Origin: Alectryocaccomicrobium faecavium
GTDB taxonomy: Bacteria; Bacillota; Clostridia; Christensenellales; Aristaeellaceae
DNA length: 29,689 nucleotides
Direction: 5' to 3'
NCBI GenBank assembly: GCA_018713425.1
Contig: DVOT01000130.1
Span: 1-29,689, forward strand
The translations under genes were made by a program, and so were the position numbers. Below the pieces are notes generated by a model, which worked only from the letters and a program-made list of their open reading frames with translations, was not told the origin of the DNA and made no database searches. Each line of letters begins with the position of its first letter. Position 1 is the stretch's first letter. Shown here in pieces: positions 7,066 to 14,763 of the stretch.

Positions 7066-7521
7066 ATGAGCATTGTAAATGAAATGTGCCTGGATTTTTA
7101 CGCCTGCCCAGAGAACGAAGCCTTTGCCCGGCTGACCATAAGCGCGTTTATTCTTCCGCTCAATCCCACATTGGAGGAAATGGGCGATGTCAAAACGGCT
7201 GTTTCCGAAGCTGTGACCAATGCCATTGTGCATGGCTATGCCATGAAAGGCGGAACGGTTCGCATGCACGCTACGTTGAACTCAGAAAATATGCTGACGG
7301 TGGATGTGATTGACAATGGATGCGGCATGGCGGACGTGGAAAAGGCGCGAGAACCTTTTTTCACCACTGCGCCCGATTCTGAGCGCTCCGGCATGGGATT
7401 CACCGTGATGGAGAGCTTTATGGATACGGTGGAAGTTCATTCCCGCATCCATTGCGGCACATCGGTGCGCATGTGCAAACGCTTTGCGGCAGCCAGCGTG
7501 CCTGCCGCAAAACGCGCGTGA
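7066..7521 (+). CDS. spoIIAB: Anti-sigma F factor / serine kinase SpoIIAB
   Basis: A 151-residue GHKL-fold protein that holds sigma-F inactive and phosphorylates SpoIIAA. The ATP site is visible as the N-box SEAVTNAIVHGY (47-58, with Glu48 as likely general base and Asn52 for magnesium), the G1 box DNGCG (83-87) and the G2 region SGMGFTVM (108-115). The ATG at 7066 has AGGAGG 7 bases upstream. Its TGA overlaps the GTG start of sigF (GTGA), so the sigma factor and its inhibitor are probably translationally coupled, keeping their ratio fixed. The C-terminal tail (AAASVPAAKRA) extends slightly past the usual family end. Confidence 0.95.
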   Translation: MSIVNEMCLDFYACPENEAFARLTISAFILPLNPTLEEMGDVKTAVSEAVTNAIVHGYAMKGGTVRMHATLNSENMLTVDVIDNGCGMADVEKAREPFFTTAPDSERSGMGFTVMESFMDTVEVHSRIHCGTSVRMCKRFAAASVPAAKRA

Positions 7522-8246
7522 CGGAGGAACGCAACGAAAGCCTGAACGATACGATTCGCCGGGCCCAGGCTGGCGATGCGCACGCCATGGACGCGCTTGT
7601 CCGGCAAAACATCGCTTTGGTGAAGTTTATCGTAAAGCGCTACCTTGGCCGCGGCAAAGAATACGATGATTTGTTTCAATTGGGCTGTATGGGGCTTGTG
7701 AAGTCCATCCGCAATTTTGATACGGAGTATGGAGTCACCTTTTCTACATATGCCGTTCCCGTAATCATGGGCGAGATCCGGCGCTTTTTGCGCGACGACG
7801 GCGCAATCCGGATCTCACGCTCCATCCGCGATAAGGCGCGTTTGGTGATGCAATGCGTGGAGGATTTTGAGGAAACAGCGCTGCGCCACCCGTCCATTGG
7901 GGAAATCGCGGAACAAACCGGGCTTTCCAGCGAGGAGGTTTTGCTGGCCATGAACGCGATGAAACCCATGCGCTCCCTGGATGAAACGCTTTCGGAAGAT
8001 GGTTCCATGACGCTGCGCGATACCATCGGCGTGGATCCATCGGAAGAAATTGACAAGCGGCTGGAAATGCGCCGCTTGCTCAAAAATTTGCCGGAAGAGG
8101 AAAAGCGCCTCTTGATTCGGCGCTACGTGTATCGCGATACGCAAACGGAAATCGCCAAGGATCTGGGAGTTTCCCAGGTGCAGGTGTCCCGCATGGAAAG
8201 CCGTTTGGTGGAAAAACTACGCAAACAGGCGAGTATCGAGGCGTGA
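7518..8246 (+). CDS. sigF: RNA polymerase sigma-F factor
   Basis: The first compartment-specific sigma factor of sporulation, active in the forespore. The 242-residue protein carries sigma-70 region 2 (DLFQLGCMGLVKSIRNFD at 51-68, then TYAVPVIMGEIRRFLRDDG), region 3 (about 105-150) and a region 4 helix-turn-helix at about 208-229 (TQTEIAKDLGVSQVQVSRM). It lacks region 1.1, as expected. The GTG at 7518 overlapping the spoIIAB stop is chosen as the start. A GGAGG lies just inside the gene (7523-7527) with no ATG, GTG or TTG at the right spacing after it, so coupled initiation is likely. The stop codon abuts the stop of the convergent recombinase gene with no spacer. Confidence 0.94.
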   Translation: MTEERNESLNDTIRRAQAGDAHAMDALVRQNIALVKFIVKRYLGRGKEYDDLFQLGCMGLVKSIRNFDTEYGVTFSTYAVPVIMGEIRRFLRDDGAIRISRSIRDKARLVMQCVEDFEETALRHPSIGEIAEQTGLSSEEVLLAMNAMKPMRSLDETLSEDGSMTLRDTIGVDPSEEIDKRLEMRRLLKNLPEEEKRLLIRRYVYRDTQTEIAKDLGVSQVQVSRMESRLVEKLRKQASIEA

Positions 8247-9362
8247 CTATTCCTCGTCTTCTGCGGGGTGCGGCGCGTCTGCCTTTGGCGCGCTTTCTGG
8301 CGAGGAAGGCTCGCGCAGCACCACACTGCGCGCTGCCATGCGCCGGCGGTCGTCGCTCATAGCGGCGTAATGCCGGCGCGTGGTGTTGACGTCGGCATGG
8401 CCCAACACGTCGGCCACGAGGTAAATGTCGCCCGTTTCGTGATACAGGTTCGTGCCAAAAGTCGCCCGGAGTTTGTGCGGGCTGATTTTGCGCTTTAACG
8501 GCGCGGCAATGCGGGCATACTTTTTGACCATATTTTCAATAGCGTCTACGCTGATGCGCTTTTTTTGTAGCGACAAAAACAGCGCATTTTCGTGCCCGGG
8601 CATCGCCTGCAAATTGCGCCGGTAGGGAAGATAGGCGCGCAGAACGTCTGCCACCTCATCGGGAAAATACAAAATCGCTTGATTGCCGCCCTTGCGCGTG
8701 ACCAGCAGGCCGTTGATGTTTAGATCGATGTGTTGGAGATCCAGCCCAACCAATTCGCTCACGCGCATGCCCGTACCCAAAAAAAGGTAGAGGATTGTAA
8801 CATCGCGCAGACGCGTGCGCTCGGCATACTTTTTTTGCCGCTCTGATAGCTGCTCGCCAGATTCCGCCGCGTCCAGCAGTTTTGCCACTTCATCGATTTC
8901 CAGGCGAATGATTGGCTTTTGGTGGCGCTTTGGCATATCGACGAGCGCGCTTTCATCCCGGGAAATGCGTTTATTTTTAAATAAATACTTAAAAAAGCTG
9001 CGCACAGCAGCCATTTTGCGCATTTTGCCCAAGTTTGCGTTGGTGAGAAACGAATCATCCTCTTTATAATAAAGGTTGAGATAATTGAGGTAGGCAACCA
9101 AATTTTCAGAGGTGACTTCCTCCCAGTCGGCATCGGAAAAATTGTTTTCCGTTTTGCCGGCAAACAGGGGGACTTCGGAGACTAGATAGCGAAAGAACAC
9201 CCGCAGATCGAGTGCATAAGCGTATCGCGTGAGCGGCTGCGTGGTGGATTCTATGGCCAAAATGAAATCACCGCACGCCGGGGGAAGCGTTCGGAGGATT
9301 TCACGAGTTTTTTCTTCCGTTGAAAGCAACGTCTGCTGAGAGTACGTCAATTGTGGACTCAA
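8247..9362 (-). CDS. Tyrosine-type site-specific recombinase, XerC/XerD-like
   Basis: A 371-residue integrase-family enzyme that cuts and rejoins DNA through a phosphotyrosine. All catalytic residues are visible: Arg200 in GTGMRVSEL, Lys224 in RKGG, His296 and Arg299 in PHKLRATF, His322 in LGHADVNTT and Tyr332 in RRHY. An N-terminal SAM-like core-binding domain covers about residues 30-140. It is longer than XerC/XerD (about 300) by an N-terminal extension and an acidic, Pro/Ala-rich tail (350-371). The start is TTG at 9362, with GGAGG 9 bases upstream. It probably shares a transcript with the Cys-rich miniprotein, across an inverted repeat at 9379-9414. No phage genes or att sites are seen, so it may be a chromosomal recombinase rather than an element integrase. 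Confidence 0.9.
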   Translation of the reverse strand: MSPQLTYSQQTLLSTEEKTREILRTLPPACGDFILAIESTTQPLTRYAYALDLRVFFRYLVSEVPLFAGKTENNFSDADWEEVTSENLVAYLNYLNLYYKEDDSFLTNANLGKMRKMAAVRSFFKYLFKNKRISRDESALVDMPKRHQKPIIRLEIDEVAKLLDAAESGEQLSERQKKYAERTRLRDVTILYLFLGTGMRVSELVGLDLQHIDLNINGLLVTRKGGNQAILYFPDEVADVLRAYLPYRRNLQAMPGHENALFLSLQKKRISVDAIENMVKKYARIAAPLKRKISPHKLRATFGTNLYHETGDIYLVADVLGHADVNTTRRHYAAMSDDRRRMAARSVVLREPSSPESAPKADAPHPAEDEE

Positions 9363-9378
9363 GGGGATTTTCCTCCAT

Positions 9379-9414
9379 AAACTATCGGAAAAAGCTGCCT
9401 TTTTCCGATAGTTT
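9379..9414. terminator. 15-bp perfect hairpin between the Cys-rich gene and the recombinase
   Basis: Arms 9379-9393 and 9400-9414 are perfectly complementary around a 6-base loop (9394-9399). On the minus strand the hairpin begins within the Cys-rich gene's stop codon and ends 2 bases before the recombinase ribosome binding site. A run of T lies in the descending arm. It could terminate or attenuate read-through into the recombinase. Confidence 0.6.
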
Positions 9415-9602
9415 TATTTCTCGATTTCTTCCTCTCCCTCGATGATTTCATCGATTTCGATGGCCAAATAATCCGCGTCGCTAAATTTCAAGCAGCGCAT
9501 GCAATTGTCGCAAACCTTGTTGGGTTCAAGATCGCACATTTCGCATTCGCCGCAATCTGTGCAGGGCTCGCCCGGCCTGAGCACGCATTCTTTCGGCTCC
9601 AT
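9414..9602 (-). CDS. Cysteine-rich miniprotein, likely metal or Fe-S binding
   Basis: A 62-residue protein of unknown function. Eight cysteines sit at residues 6, 14, 17, 20, 23, 31, 34 and 37, spaced C-x7-C-x2-C-x2-C-x2-C-x7-C-x2-C-x2-C. A strongly acidic tail follows (EIDEIIEGEEEIEK). The CxxCxxCxxC core resembles ferredoxin or zinc-ribbon ligand sets without matching a family I can name. The ATG at 9602 is chosen because GGAGG lies 10 bases upstream; an in-frame ATG at 9632 lacks such a site and overlaps the promoter region. It has its own strong promoter, divergent from lexA, and precedes the tyrosine recombinase. Function unknown; metal binding is inferred from the cysteines. Confidence 0.75.
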   Translation of the reverse strand: MEPKECVLRPGEPCTDCGECEMCDLEPNKVCDNCMRCLKFSDADYLAIEIDEIIEGEEEIEK

Positions 9603-9637
9603 GCAGCAAACACCTCCGCTCCTATTCTTCATTGCTT

Positions 9638-9666
9638 ATTATAAGCAGAAAAATGTTCTTCGTCAA
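9638..9666 (-). promoter_or_regulatory. Promoter of the Cys-rich miniprotein/recombinase unit
   Basis: On the minus strand TTGACG (9661-9666) and a perfect TATAAT (9638-9643) are separated by 17 bp. The start codon at 9602 lies about 36 bases downstream. Confidence 0.82.
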
Positions 9667-9751
9667 GCGCAGTACCAGAAAGAATTCCCTGCTCGCGGAA
9701 GCCCTGGGAGTGTGCAGCGAAGGCGCGGGAAATTTGTGCGTTTTCTTGTGC

Positions 9752-9780
9752 TTGTAATTTTTTGATTTCTATGTTATACT
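9752..9780 (+). promoter_or_regulatory. Promoter of lexA
   Basis: TTGTAA (9752-9757) and TATACT (9775-9780) with a 17-bp spacer, 79 bases upstream of the lexA start. No clear Gram-positive SOS box (GAAC-N4-GTTC) overlaps it. Confidence 0.65.
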
Positions 9781-9793
9781 ATTCTCAGCAAGA

Positions 9794-9833
9794 TATGGAC
9801 GGAAGCGCTTGGCTTCCCTACCTTAAATCCATA
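9794..9833 (+). promoter_or_regulatory. Hairpin in the lexA 5' leader
   Basis: A nested structure with GGAAGC (9801-9806) paired to GCTTCC (9812-9817), closed by TATGGA (9794-9799) and TCCATA (9828-9833). It lies between the promoter and the GGAGGCGG ribosome binding site and has no U-run. Its role is unknown. Confidence 0.4.
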
Positions 9834-9858
9834 GAAAGAATGTGGAGGCGGAAGCACG

Positions 9859-10455
9859 ATGAAAAATTCTGATGCCAAGCGGGAGCAAATCCTACAATTC
9901 ATTCGCAGTGAAATTGAGACCAAAGGCTATCCCCCATCGGTGCGGGAAATTTGCCATGCGGTCAACCTCAGCTCTACTTCCACTGTGCACATGCATTTGC
10001 GCACGTTGGAAAACCGCGGCCTGATCCGGCGCGACGCTTCCAAGCCCCGGGCGCTGGAGGTGCTGGATGGAACCGCGCCGCGCGGACGCAGCATTCCCGT
10101 TGTGGGCCGCGTAACCGCGGGCGTGCCGATCTTGGCGCAAGAAAACATTGAAGAATACATGACCATTCCCTTCGATGTTTCGGAGAACGACGCGTTTATT
10201 CTCAATGTCACTGGCACGAGCATGATCAACGATGGTATCATCGAAGGCGATAAGCTGGTGGTGGAGCGACAGAGTTCCGCGGAAAATGGCGATATCGTGA
10301 TCGCTATGATTGAGGACGAAGCCACGGTAAAGCGCATTTACTATGAAGAAGGGCATGTTCGCCTGCAGCCTTCCAACGATCAAATGGAACCCATCATTGT
10401 GGAAACGGCGGATGTCATTGGCAAGGTTGTAGGGCTGTTGCGCTACATCAAATGA
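9859..10455 (+). CDS. lexA: SOS response repressor LexA
   Basis: LexA represses DNA-damage genes and self-cleaves when bound to activated RecA. The 198-residue protein has an N-terminal winged helix-turn-helix (residues 1-65, with PPSVREICHAVNLSSTSTVHMHL as the recognition region). It also has the Ala87-Gly88 cleavage site in VTAGVP and the Ser121/Lys158 catalytic dyad in GTSMINDG and ATVKRIY. The ATG at 9859 follows GGAGGCGG. It is transcribed alone from 9752-9780, divergent from the Cys-rich/recombinase unit, and is followed by a bidirectional terminator. The usual autoregulatory operator is not obvious upstream. Confidence 0.96.
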   Translation: MKNSDAKREQILQFIRSEIETKGYPPSVREICHAVNLSSTSTVHMHLRTLENRGLIRRDASKPRALEVLDGTAPRGRSIPVVGRVTAGVPILAQENIEEYMTIPFDVSENDAFILNVTGTSMINDGIIEGDKLVVERQSSAENGDIVIAMIEDEATVKRIYYEEGHVRLQPSNDQMEPIIVETADVIGKVVGLLRYIK

Positions 10456-10464
10456 GTAACAGAT

Positions 10465-10508
10465 AAAAGCGTGCGCGCCTGCGATAAACCGCAGGAACGC
10501 ACGCTTTT
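10465..10508. terminator. Bidirectional terminator between lexA and the PLP enzyme gene
   Basis: Perfect 11-bp arms at 10465-10475 and 10498-10508 (AAAAGCGTGCG/CGCACGCTTTT), with an inner CTGCG/CGCAG pair (10479-10483/10490-10494) and T6 at 10505-10510. A-rich entry and T-rich exit occur on both strands, serving both convergent genes. Confidence 0.9.
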
Positions 10509-10516
10509 TTGTCAAG

Positions 10517-11740
10517 TTATGGCATTGCTTCCAGCGCGCCCATCAGCGCAAGCTTCCCGTGCGCATACGTCAGTCCGCCTTGCAGATAAGCGATGTATGG
10601 CGCGCGAATCGGCGCGTCCGCGCTCAACTCGATGCTGGCGCCGGATACAAAAGTGCCAGCGGCCATGATCACTTGATCCTGGTAGCCGGGCATGGCCCAC
10701 GGCTCCGGAACCACAAAAGAATCCACCGGCGAGTGCGCCTGAATGGCTTGACAAAACGCGATGAGCGGTTCGGCAGCACCGAATTTTATGGCTTGGATGA
10801 TGTCATTTCGCGGCGCGTCATACGCGGGACTGACTTCATAACCGGCCATTTCCAGCGCGCGAGCGGCGAGAACGGCCGTTTTTAGCGCTTGAGCAACGGT
10901 ATGCGGCGCTAGAAACAACCCTTGGAAAAACGGTTGATAGCCTCCGGCATAGGAGCCAATTTCTCCGCCGACGCCCGGTGAAGTATAGCGGTACGTGATC
11001 TTTTCTACGCAATCCGCACGCCCGGCGATGTAGCCGCCCGTAGGCGCCAATCCGCCGCCGGGATTTTTGATCAGCGAACCCACGAGCACATCCGCCTGTG
11101 GTTCTTCGCAATGGGTAAACTCGCCATAGCAATTGTCCACCATAACCACCACATCCGCCTTTTTGTGGTGAATGGCCTGCACAGCTTCGTTGATTTCCGC
11201 CACGCTCAAAGAAGAACGCCAGTCATACCCGCGCGAACGCTGGAGCAACACAAGTTTGCCGTCGCTTCCCAGCGCCTCCAGAATGCCTGGGATATCCAGC
11301 TTTCCGTCCTTTAGCTCTACCTGCCTGTAGGAAACGCCAAAGTCGCGCAGCGAGCCATTCCCCCGCTCGCCCGATAGTCCAATAACTTCTTCCAGCGTGT
11401 CATATGGCTTGCCTGCACCGGCGATCAGCGCGTCGCCTGGGCGCAAAATGCCGTATAACGCAATGGCGAGCGCATGCGTGCCGGAGGCGATTTGTGGCCG
11501 CACCAGGGCGGCCTCGCAACCGAGCACATCGCAAAACAGGGCTTCCAATGCGGTGCGTCCAATGTCGTCATACCCGTATCCCGTGGTGGGCGCAAAGTGC
11601 CGCGCAGCGATTTCGTGGCGGCGAAATGCGCGCAAAACCTTTTGCGTGTTGTGTTCCTCGTTGGCGTCTATTTGCGCAAAAATGGCGCCGCAATCTTTCT
11701 CTGCCCGGGCGATGAGCGCCTGGGCGCGTTCTGGGTTCAT
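10517..11740 (-). CDS. Methionine gamma-lyase family PLP enzyme (aluminium resistance protein family)
   Basis: A 407-residue fold-type I PLP-dependent protein of the family annotated as methionine gamma-lyase-like or aluminium resistance protein (Pfam Met_gamma_lyase). Visible features are FAPTTGYGYDDIGR (49-62), the SGTHALAIAL cofactor-phosphate region (86-95), Asp202 in VDNCYGEF for the pyridine nitrogen, and Lys225 in SLIKNPGGG, the expected Schiff-base lysine. The true substrate of this family is not well established. The ATG at 11740 is chosen, with AAGGTGG about 10 bases upstream; upstream in-frame sequence is intergenic. It is the last gene of the long minus-strand series, 116 bases after miaA, and the same order near lexA is common in Clostridia. 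Confidence 0.9.
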   Translation of the reverse strand: MNPERAQALIARAEKDCGAIFAQIDANEEHNTQKVLRAFRRHEIAARHFAPTTGYGYDDIGRTALEALFCDVLGCEAALVRPQIASGTHALAIALYGILRPGDALIAGAGKPYDTLEEVIGLSGERGNGSLRDFGVSYRQVELKDGKLDIPGILEALGSDGKLVLLQRSRGYDWRSSLSVAEINEAVQAIHHKKADVVVMVDNCYGEFTHCEEPQADVLVGSLIKNPGGGLAPTGGYIAGRADCVEKITYRYTSPGVGGEIGSYAGGYQPFFQGLFLAPHTVAQALKTAVLAARALEMAGYEVSPAYDAPRNDIIQAIKFGAAEPLIAFCQAIQAHSPVDSFVVPEPWAMPGYQDQVIMAAGTFVSGASIELSADAPIRAPYIAYLQGGLTYAHGKLALMGALEAMP

Positions 11741-11856
11741 CGAAAGAAGACCACCTTTCTGTATCGTGCGCCGGATGCTCTCCTTGCAAGTACAGCATCC
11801 AGCGCGGGGTTTTGTGTTAAACTTTCTCCTGACAGGAGGCGTTTTCGCATGGCGCG

Positions 11857-12768
11857 TTATTCCTCTTCCAGGGCCAAAATGCATTCCGCGATTTCTTCCG
11901 CCGTTTTTCCCTGCGCGCTGATCCAGCGGATGCGCGCATCGCGCCGGAACCATGTAAGTTGGCGCTTGGCATAATTGCGGCTGCCCTGTTTCACGCGCGC
12001 AATGGCTTCCTCCATGGAAATTTCTCCGCGCAAAGCCAAGAGAATTTCTTTATACCCCAGCGCCTGTAGCGCCGTGGGATGCATAGCTCCCTCCTGCATT
12101 AGACCGCGAACTTCTTCGATCATTCCGGAGGCGACCATCTCGTCTACGCGCTGGTCAATGCGCGCGTAGAGGATTTCGCGCGGCCAATCCAGCGCGAAGA
12201 GGCGCGCGTCAAAGGGCGCTTCTTGGGCAGCGTCCCTTTGGGCGATTTCGGTCATCGTATTCCCGGTGAGTATATAGACTTCTAGCGAGCGCACCACGCG
12301 GCGCACATCGTTTTCGTGCAACCTAGCGGCGCTTTGTGGATCCACTTCTTGTAACCGCGCGTGCAATGCCGAGCGTTCCATCTGCATTAGGCGCGCGCGC
12401 AATGCCTCATCGCCCTCCAAGGCAAAGCTCCGAGGCTTGGTAATGGCGTCGATATACAGCCCGGTTCCGCCGCACAGGATGGGCTGCTTTCCGCGCGCAA
12501 ACAAATCTTCAATCACAGGATTGGCCATATCTCGGAAACGGGCGGCCGTGCATTTTTCCGTGGGTTCCAGCAGGGAAATCATGTGATGCGGCGCGGCAGC
12601 GCATTCCTGTGCCGTAGGCTTGGCGGAGAGAATATCCATGCCTTTATAAATCTGCATGGAATCACAGGAAACGATCTCCCCGCCTATTTTGCGCGCCAGC
12701 GCAATGGCCGCGCCCGTCTTGCCGGACGCGGTTGGCCCCACGATGCCATACAACCTTCGCTTGTTCAT
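11857..12768 (-). CDS. miaA: tRNA dimethylallyltransferase
   Basis: MiaA transfers a dimethylallyl group to N6 of A37 in tRNAs reading UNN codons; MiaB, encoded in the same series, then adds the methylthio group. The 303-residue protein shows the P-loop GPTASGKT (11-18), DSMQIYKGMDI (36-46), the PHHMI segment (60-64), GGTGLYIDAI and the C-terminal AKRQLTWFRRD motif that is diagnostic of the family. Its ATG overlaps the mutL stop (ATGA), indicating translational coupling. The hfq gene, often found directly after miaA, is missing here. Confidence 0.96.
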   Translation of the reverse strand: MNKRRLYGIVGPTASGKTGAAIALARKIGGEIVSCDSMQIYKGMDILSAKPTAQECAAAPHHMISLLEPTEKCTAARFRDMANPVIEDLFARGKQPILCGGTGLYIDAITKPRSFALEGDEALRARLMQMERSALHARLQEVDPQSAARLHENDVRRVVRSLEVYILTGNTMTEIAQRDAAQEAPFDARLFALDWPREILYARIDQRVDEMVASGMIEEVRGLMQEGAMHPTALQALGYKEILLALRGEISMEEAIARVKQGSRNYAKRQLTWFRRDARIRWISAQGKTAEEIAECILALEEE

Positions 12769-14744
12769 ACTCGCTTAAACATCTGCTCCATATCCCGTTT
12801 TGTTAGCCGCTTGGCCACAGGCCTGCCGTGCGGGCAAAATGGCGGCGCGCCAGTGACGAGCATCGTTTCCACCAACTCGTCAATCGCCTCGCGCGTAAGA
12901 ACATCCCCCGCCTTCACGGCGTGTTTGCACGACATTTGCAAGATCTCTTTGCGCCGCATGGCCAAGTTTGCGCTGCGCAAAGAATGCAAATTGGCAAGTA
13001 CATCGTGCAAGAGCGGTTGGGGATCTGTATGTCCAAGCACATGCGGCACTGCGCTAATCTTCACATCCGCCTCGCCAAACGGTTCGATTTCAAAGCCCAA
13101 TTCGCGCAACAACGCTTGGTTTTCCAGCAGATCTGCGCGTTCTCGCGCGGAAACGCGCATAATATTGGCCACCAGAAGCTGCTGCGAAGCGTTGCCACCC
13201 TCCAGAAGCCGAACATACTCCTCATACTTTAAGCGCTCAAATGCCGCGTGCTGATCGATCACGATCAGCGAATCCGCCGTTTCCAAGAGAATATACGTTT
13301 TAAAAACAACGCCCAACACACGGTATGCGGGGCCAGTGGGCATGGCTTGTTGTACAGGAGATTCCTCTTTTGGGGGTTTTTGCACCATTTCCTGCACTTG
13401 CACTTCAGTACCGGCGTTTAGCTGCGAGAGCGTTTCTTCTTGAAGAGGGCTCTTCTCCACTTCTCGCAATGGCAAAACCGGCTGCGACGCAGACGGTGTT
13501 TTTGTGACTTCCGGCTCTTGGGCTTGCGCTGGCGCTTTCGGGGCAAAGAAGGCCTCGCGCATTTCCCGCAACGTCATAGGTTGACCGGAGAAAACAGGGG
13601 TTCTTCGGATATAATCTATCGTCTGTTTCGAGTCGGTTTTGTTAATGGATGCGCTTGGTGTGTTGGTTTTCGTACAGACTGGAGTATTATTTTTATGAAC
13701 TTCGGTCTGTTTTATACTTGATGCCGCTTCCGCCGTTTCTTCTTCCAGTGACAACATAGTTTCTCCCTGGAAAGCCCGGTATAAAAGCGCTTCCATGGTG
13801 CGCCGCACATCGTATGCGCTTTTAAAACGTACTTCTAGTTTGTTGGGATGCACATTGACGTCCACACTATTGGGCGGCATGGAGATGTTCAAGATGCACA
13901 TTGGGTATTTGCCAACCATTACACGCCCTTGCGTGCAGGCCTCTAGCGCCTGCGCGATGAGTTGACAACGCACAGAGCGGCCATTGATAAAAAAGCATTC
14001 AAATGCCCGGGTTTGTTTGGAAAATTCCCCTACACCGATCAAGCCGCGCAGATGAAAGCCACCTTCCGCTTCGTCGATTTCCAGCATACCATTTGCGGTT
14101 TCGCGGTCGTATACGGCCATTGCGGCGTGGCGCAGATTTCCATCGCCATAAGTGGAAAAAATGGTTTTCCCATTGTGTATCAACCGAAAAGCGACTTTGG
14201 GATTGCCCAAAGCAAGGCGGGTGACCACTTCGTTGACCGCTCCATATTCGTAGGCGGGTTTTTTGAGAAACGCTTGACGCGCCGGCACGTTATAAAACAA
14301 ATCGCGCACGACGATGGTGGTACCCTCCGCACAGCCTGCGCTTTCCAGGGATACTATCGCACCGCCTTCCACCAAGGCCCGCATTCCTTGCTCCGCACCT
14401 TTGGTTCGCGTTTGCATTTCTACCTTGGAAACGGCCGCAATAGATGGAAGCGCTTCGCCGCGAAAACCCAACGTGCGCAAAGTGAGCAAATCATCGCTCT
14501 TCGCAATTTTGCTGGTCGCATGGTTCTCGAAGGCGAGGCGCACTTCTCCCGCGGGAATTCCGCAGCCGTTGTCCGTAACTCGGAGGTAAGAGATCCCCCC
14601 TTCGCGCAATTCAATGGCAATCGAAGTCGCGCCAGCGTCCAGGGAATTTTCCACCAGTTCCTTGGCGATGGATGAAGGACGCTCAACAACTTCACCCGCG
14701 GCGATTTTTCCGACGGTCGTTGCATCCAAGATTCGAATGGGCAA
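12765..14744 (-). CDS. mutL: DNA mismatch repair protein MutL
   Basis: MutL couples mismatch recognition by MutS to strand incision. The 659-residue protein has the N-terminal GHKL ATPase (ELVENSLDAGA with Glu32/Asn33, DNGCG at 58-62, GFRGEAL at 93-99). A transducer domain runs to about 335, followed by a poorly conserved Ser/Thr/Pro/Gln-rich linker (about 340-465). The C-terminal endonuclease/dimerisation domain has the metal-binding motif DQHAAFERLKYEE (497-509), CKHAVKAGD (606-614) and CPHGRP (637-642). This is therefore the nicking type of MutL used by bacteria lacking MutH. The start is TTG at 14744, with AAGGAGG 9 bases upstream. It lies 19 bases after mutS. Confidence 0.96.
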   Translation of the reverse strand: MPIRILDATTVGKIAAGEVVERPSSIAKELVENSLDAGATSIAIELREGGISYLRVTDNGCGIPAGEVRLAFENHATSKIAKSDDLLTLRTLGFRGEALPSIAAVSKVEMQTRTKGAEQGMRALVEGGAIVSLESAGCAEGTTIVVRDLFYNVPARQAFLKKPAYEYGAVNEVVTRLALGNPKVAFRLIHNGKTIFSTYGDGNLRHAAMAVYDRETANGMLEIDEAEGGFHLRGLIGVGEFSKQTRAFECFFINGRSVRCQLIAQALEACTQGRVMVGKYPMCILNISMPPNSVDVNVHPNKLEVRFKSAYDVRRTMEALLYRAFQGETMLSLEEETAEAASSIKQTEVHKNNTPVCTKTNTPSASINKTDSKQTIDYIRRTPVFSGQPMTLREMREAFFAPKAPAQAQEPEVTKTPSASQPVLPLREVEKSPLQEETLSQLNAGTEVQVQEMVQKPPKEESPVQQAMPTGPAYRVLGVVFKTYILLETADSLIVIDQHAAFERLKYEEYVRLLEGGNASQQLLVANIMRVSARERADLLENQALLRELGFEIEPFGEADVKISAVPHVLGHTDPQPLLHDVLANLHSLRSANLAMRRKEILQMSCKHAVKAGDVLTREAIDELVETMLVTGAPPFCPHGRPVAKRLTKRDMEQMFKRV

Positions 14745-14763
14745 AGCGATTCGCCTCCTTACC

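Noticed and set aside
8247..9362. Integrative element ending at the recombinase
   Set aside because: No direct repeats, tRNA target, excisionase or phage-like genes are visible, and both flanks are core genes.
9646..9660. Possible SOS box (AGAAAAATGTTC) in the lexA divergent region
   Set aside because: Only one half-site (GTTC) fits; the other half does not form the GAAC-N4-GTTC palindrome.
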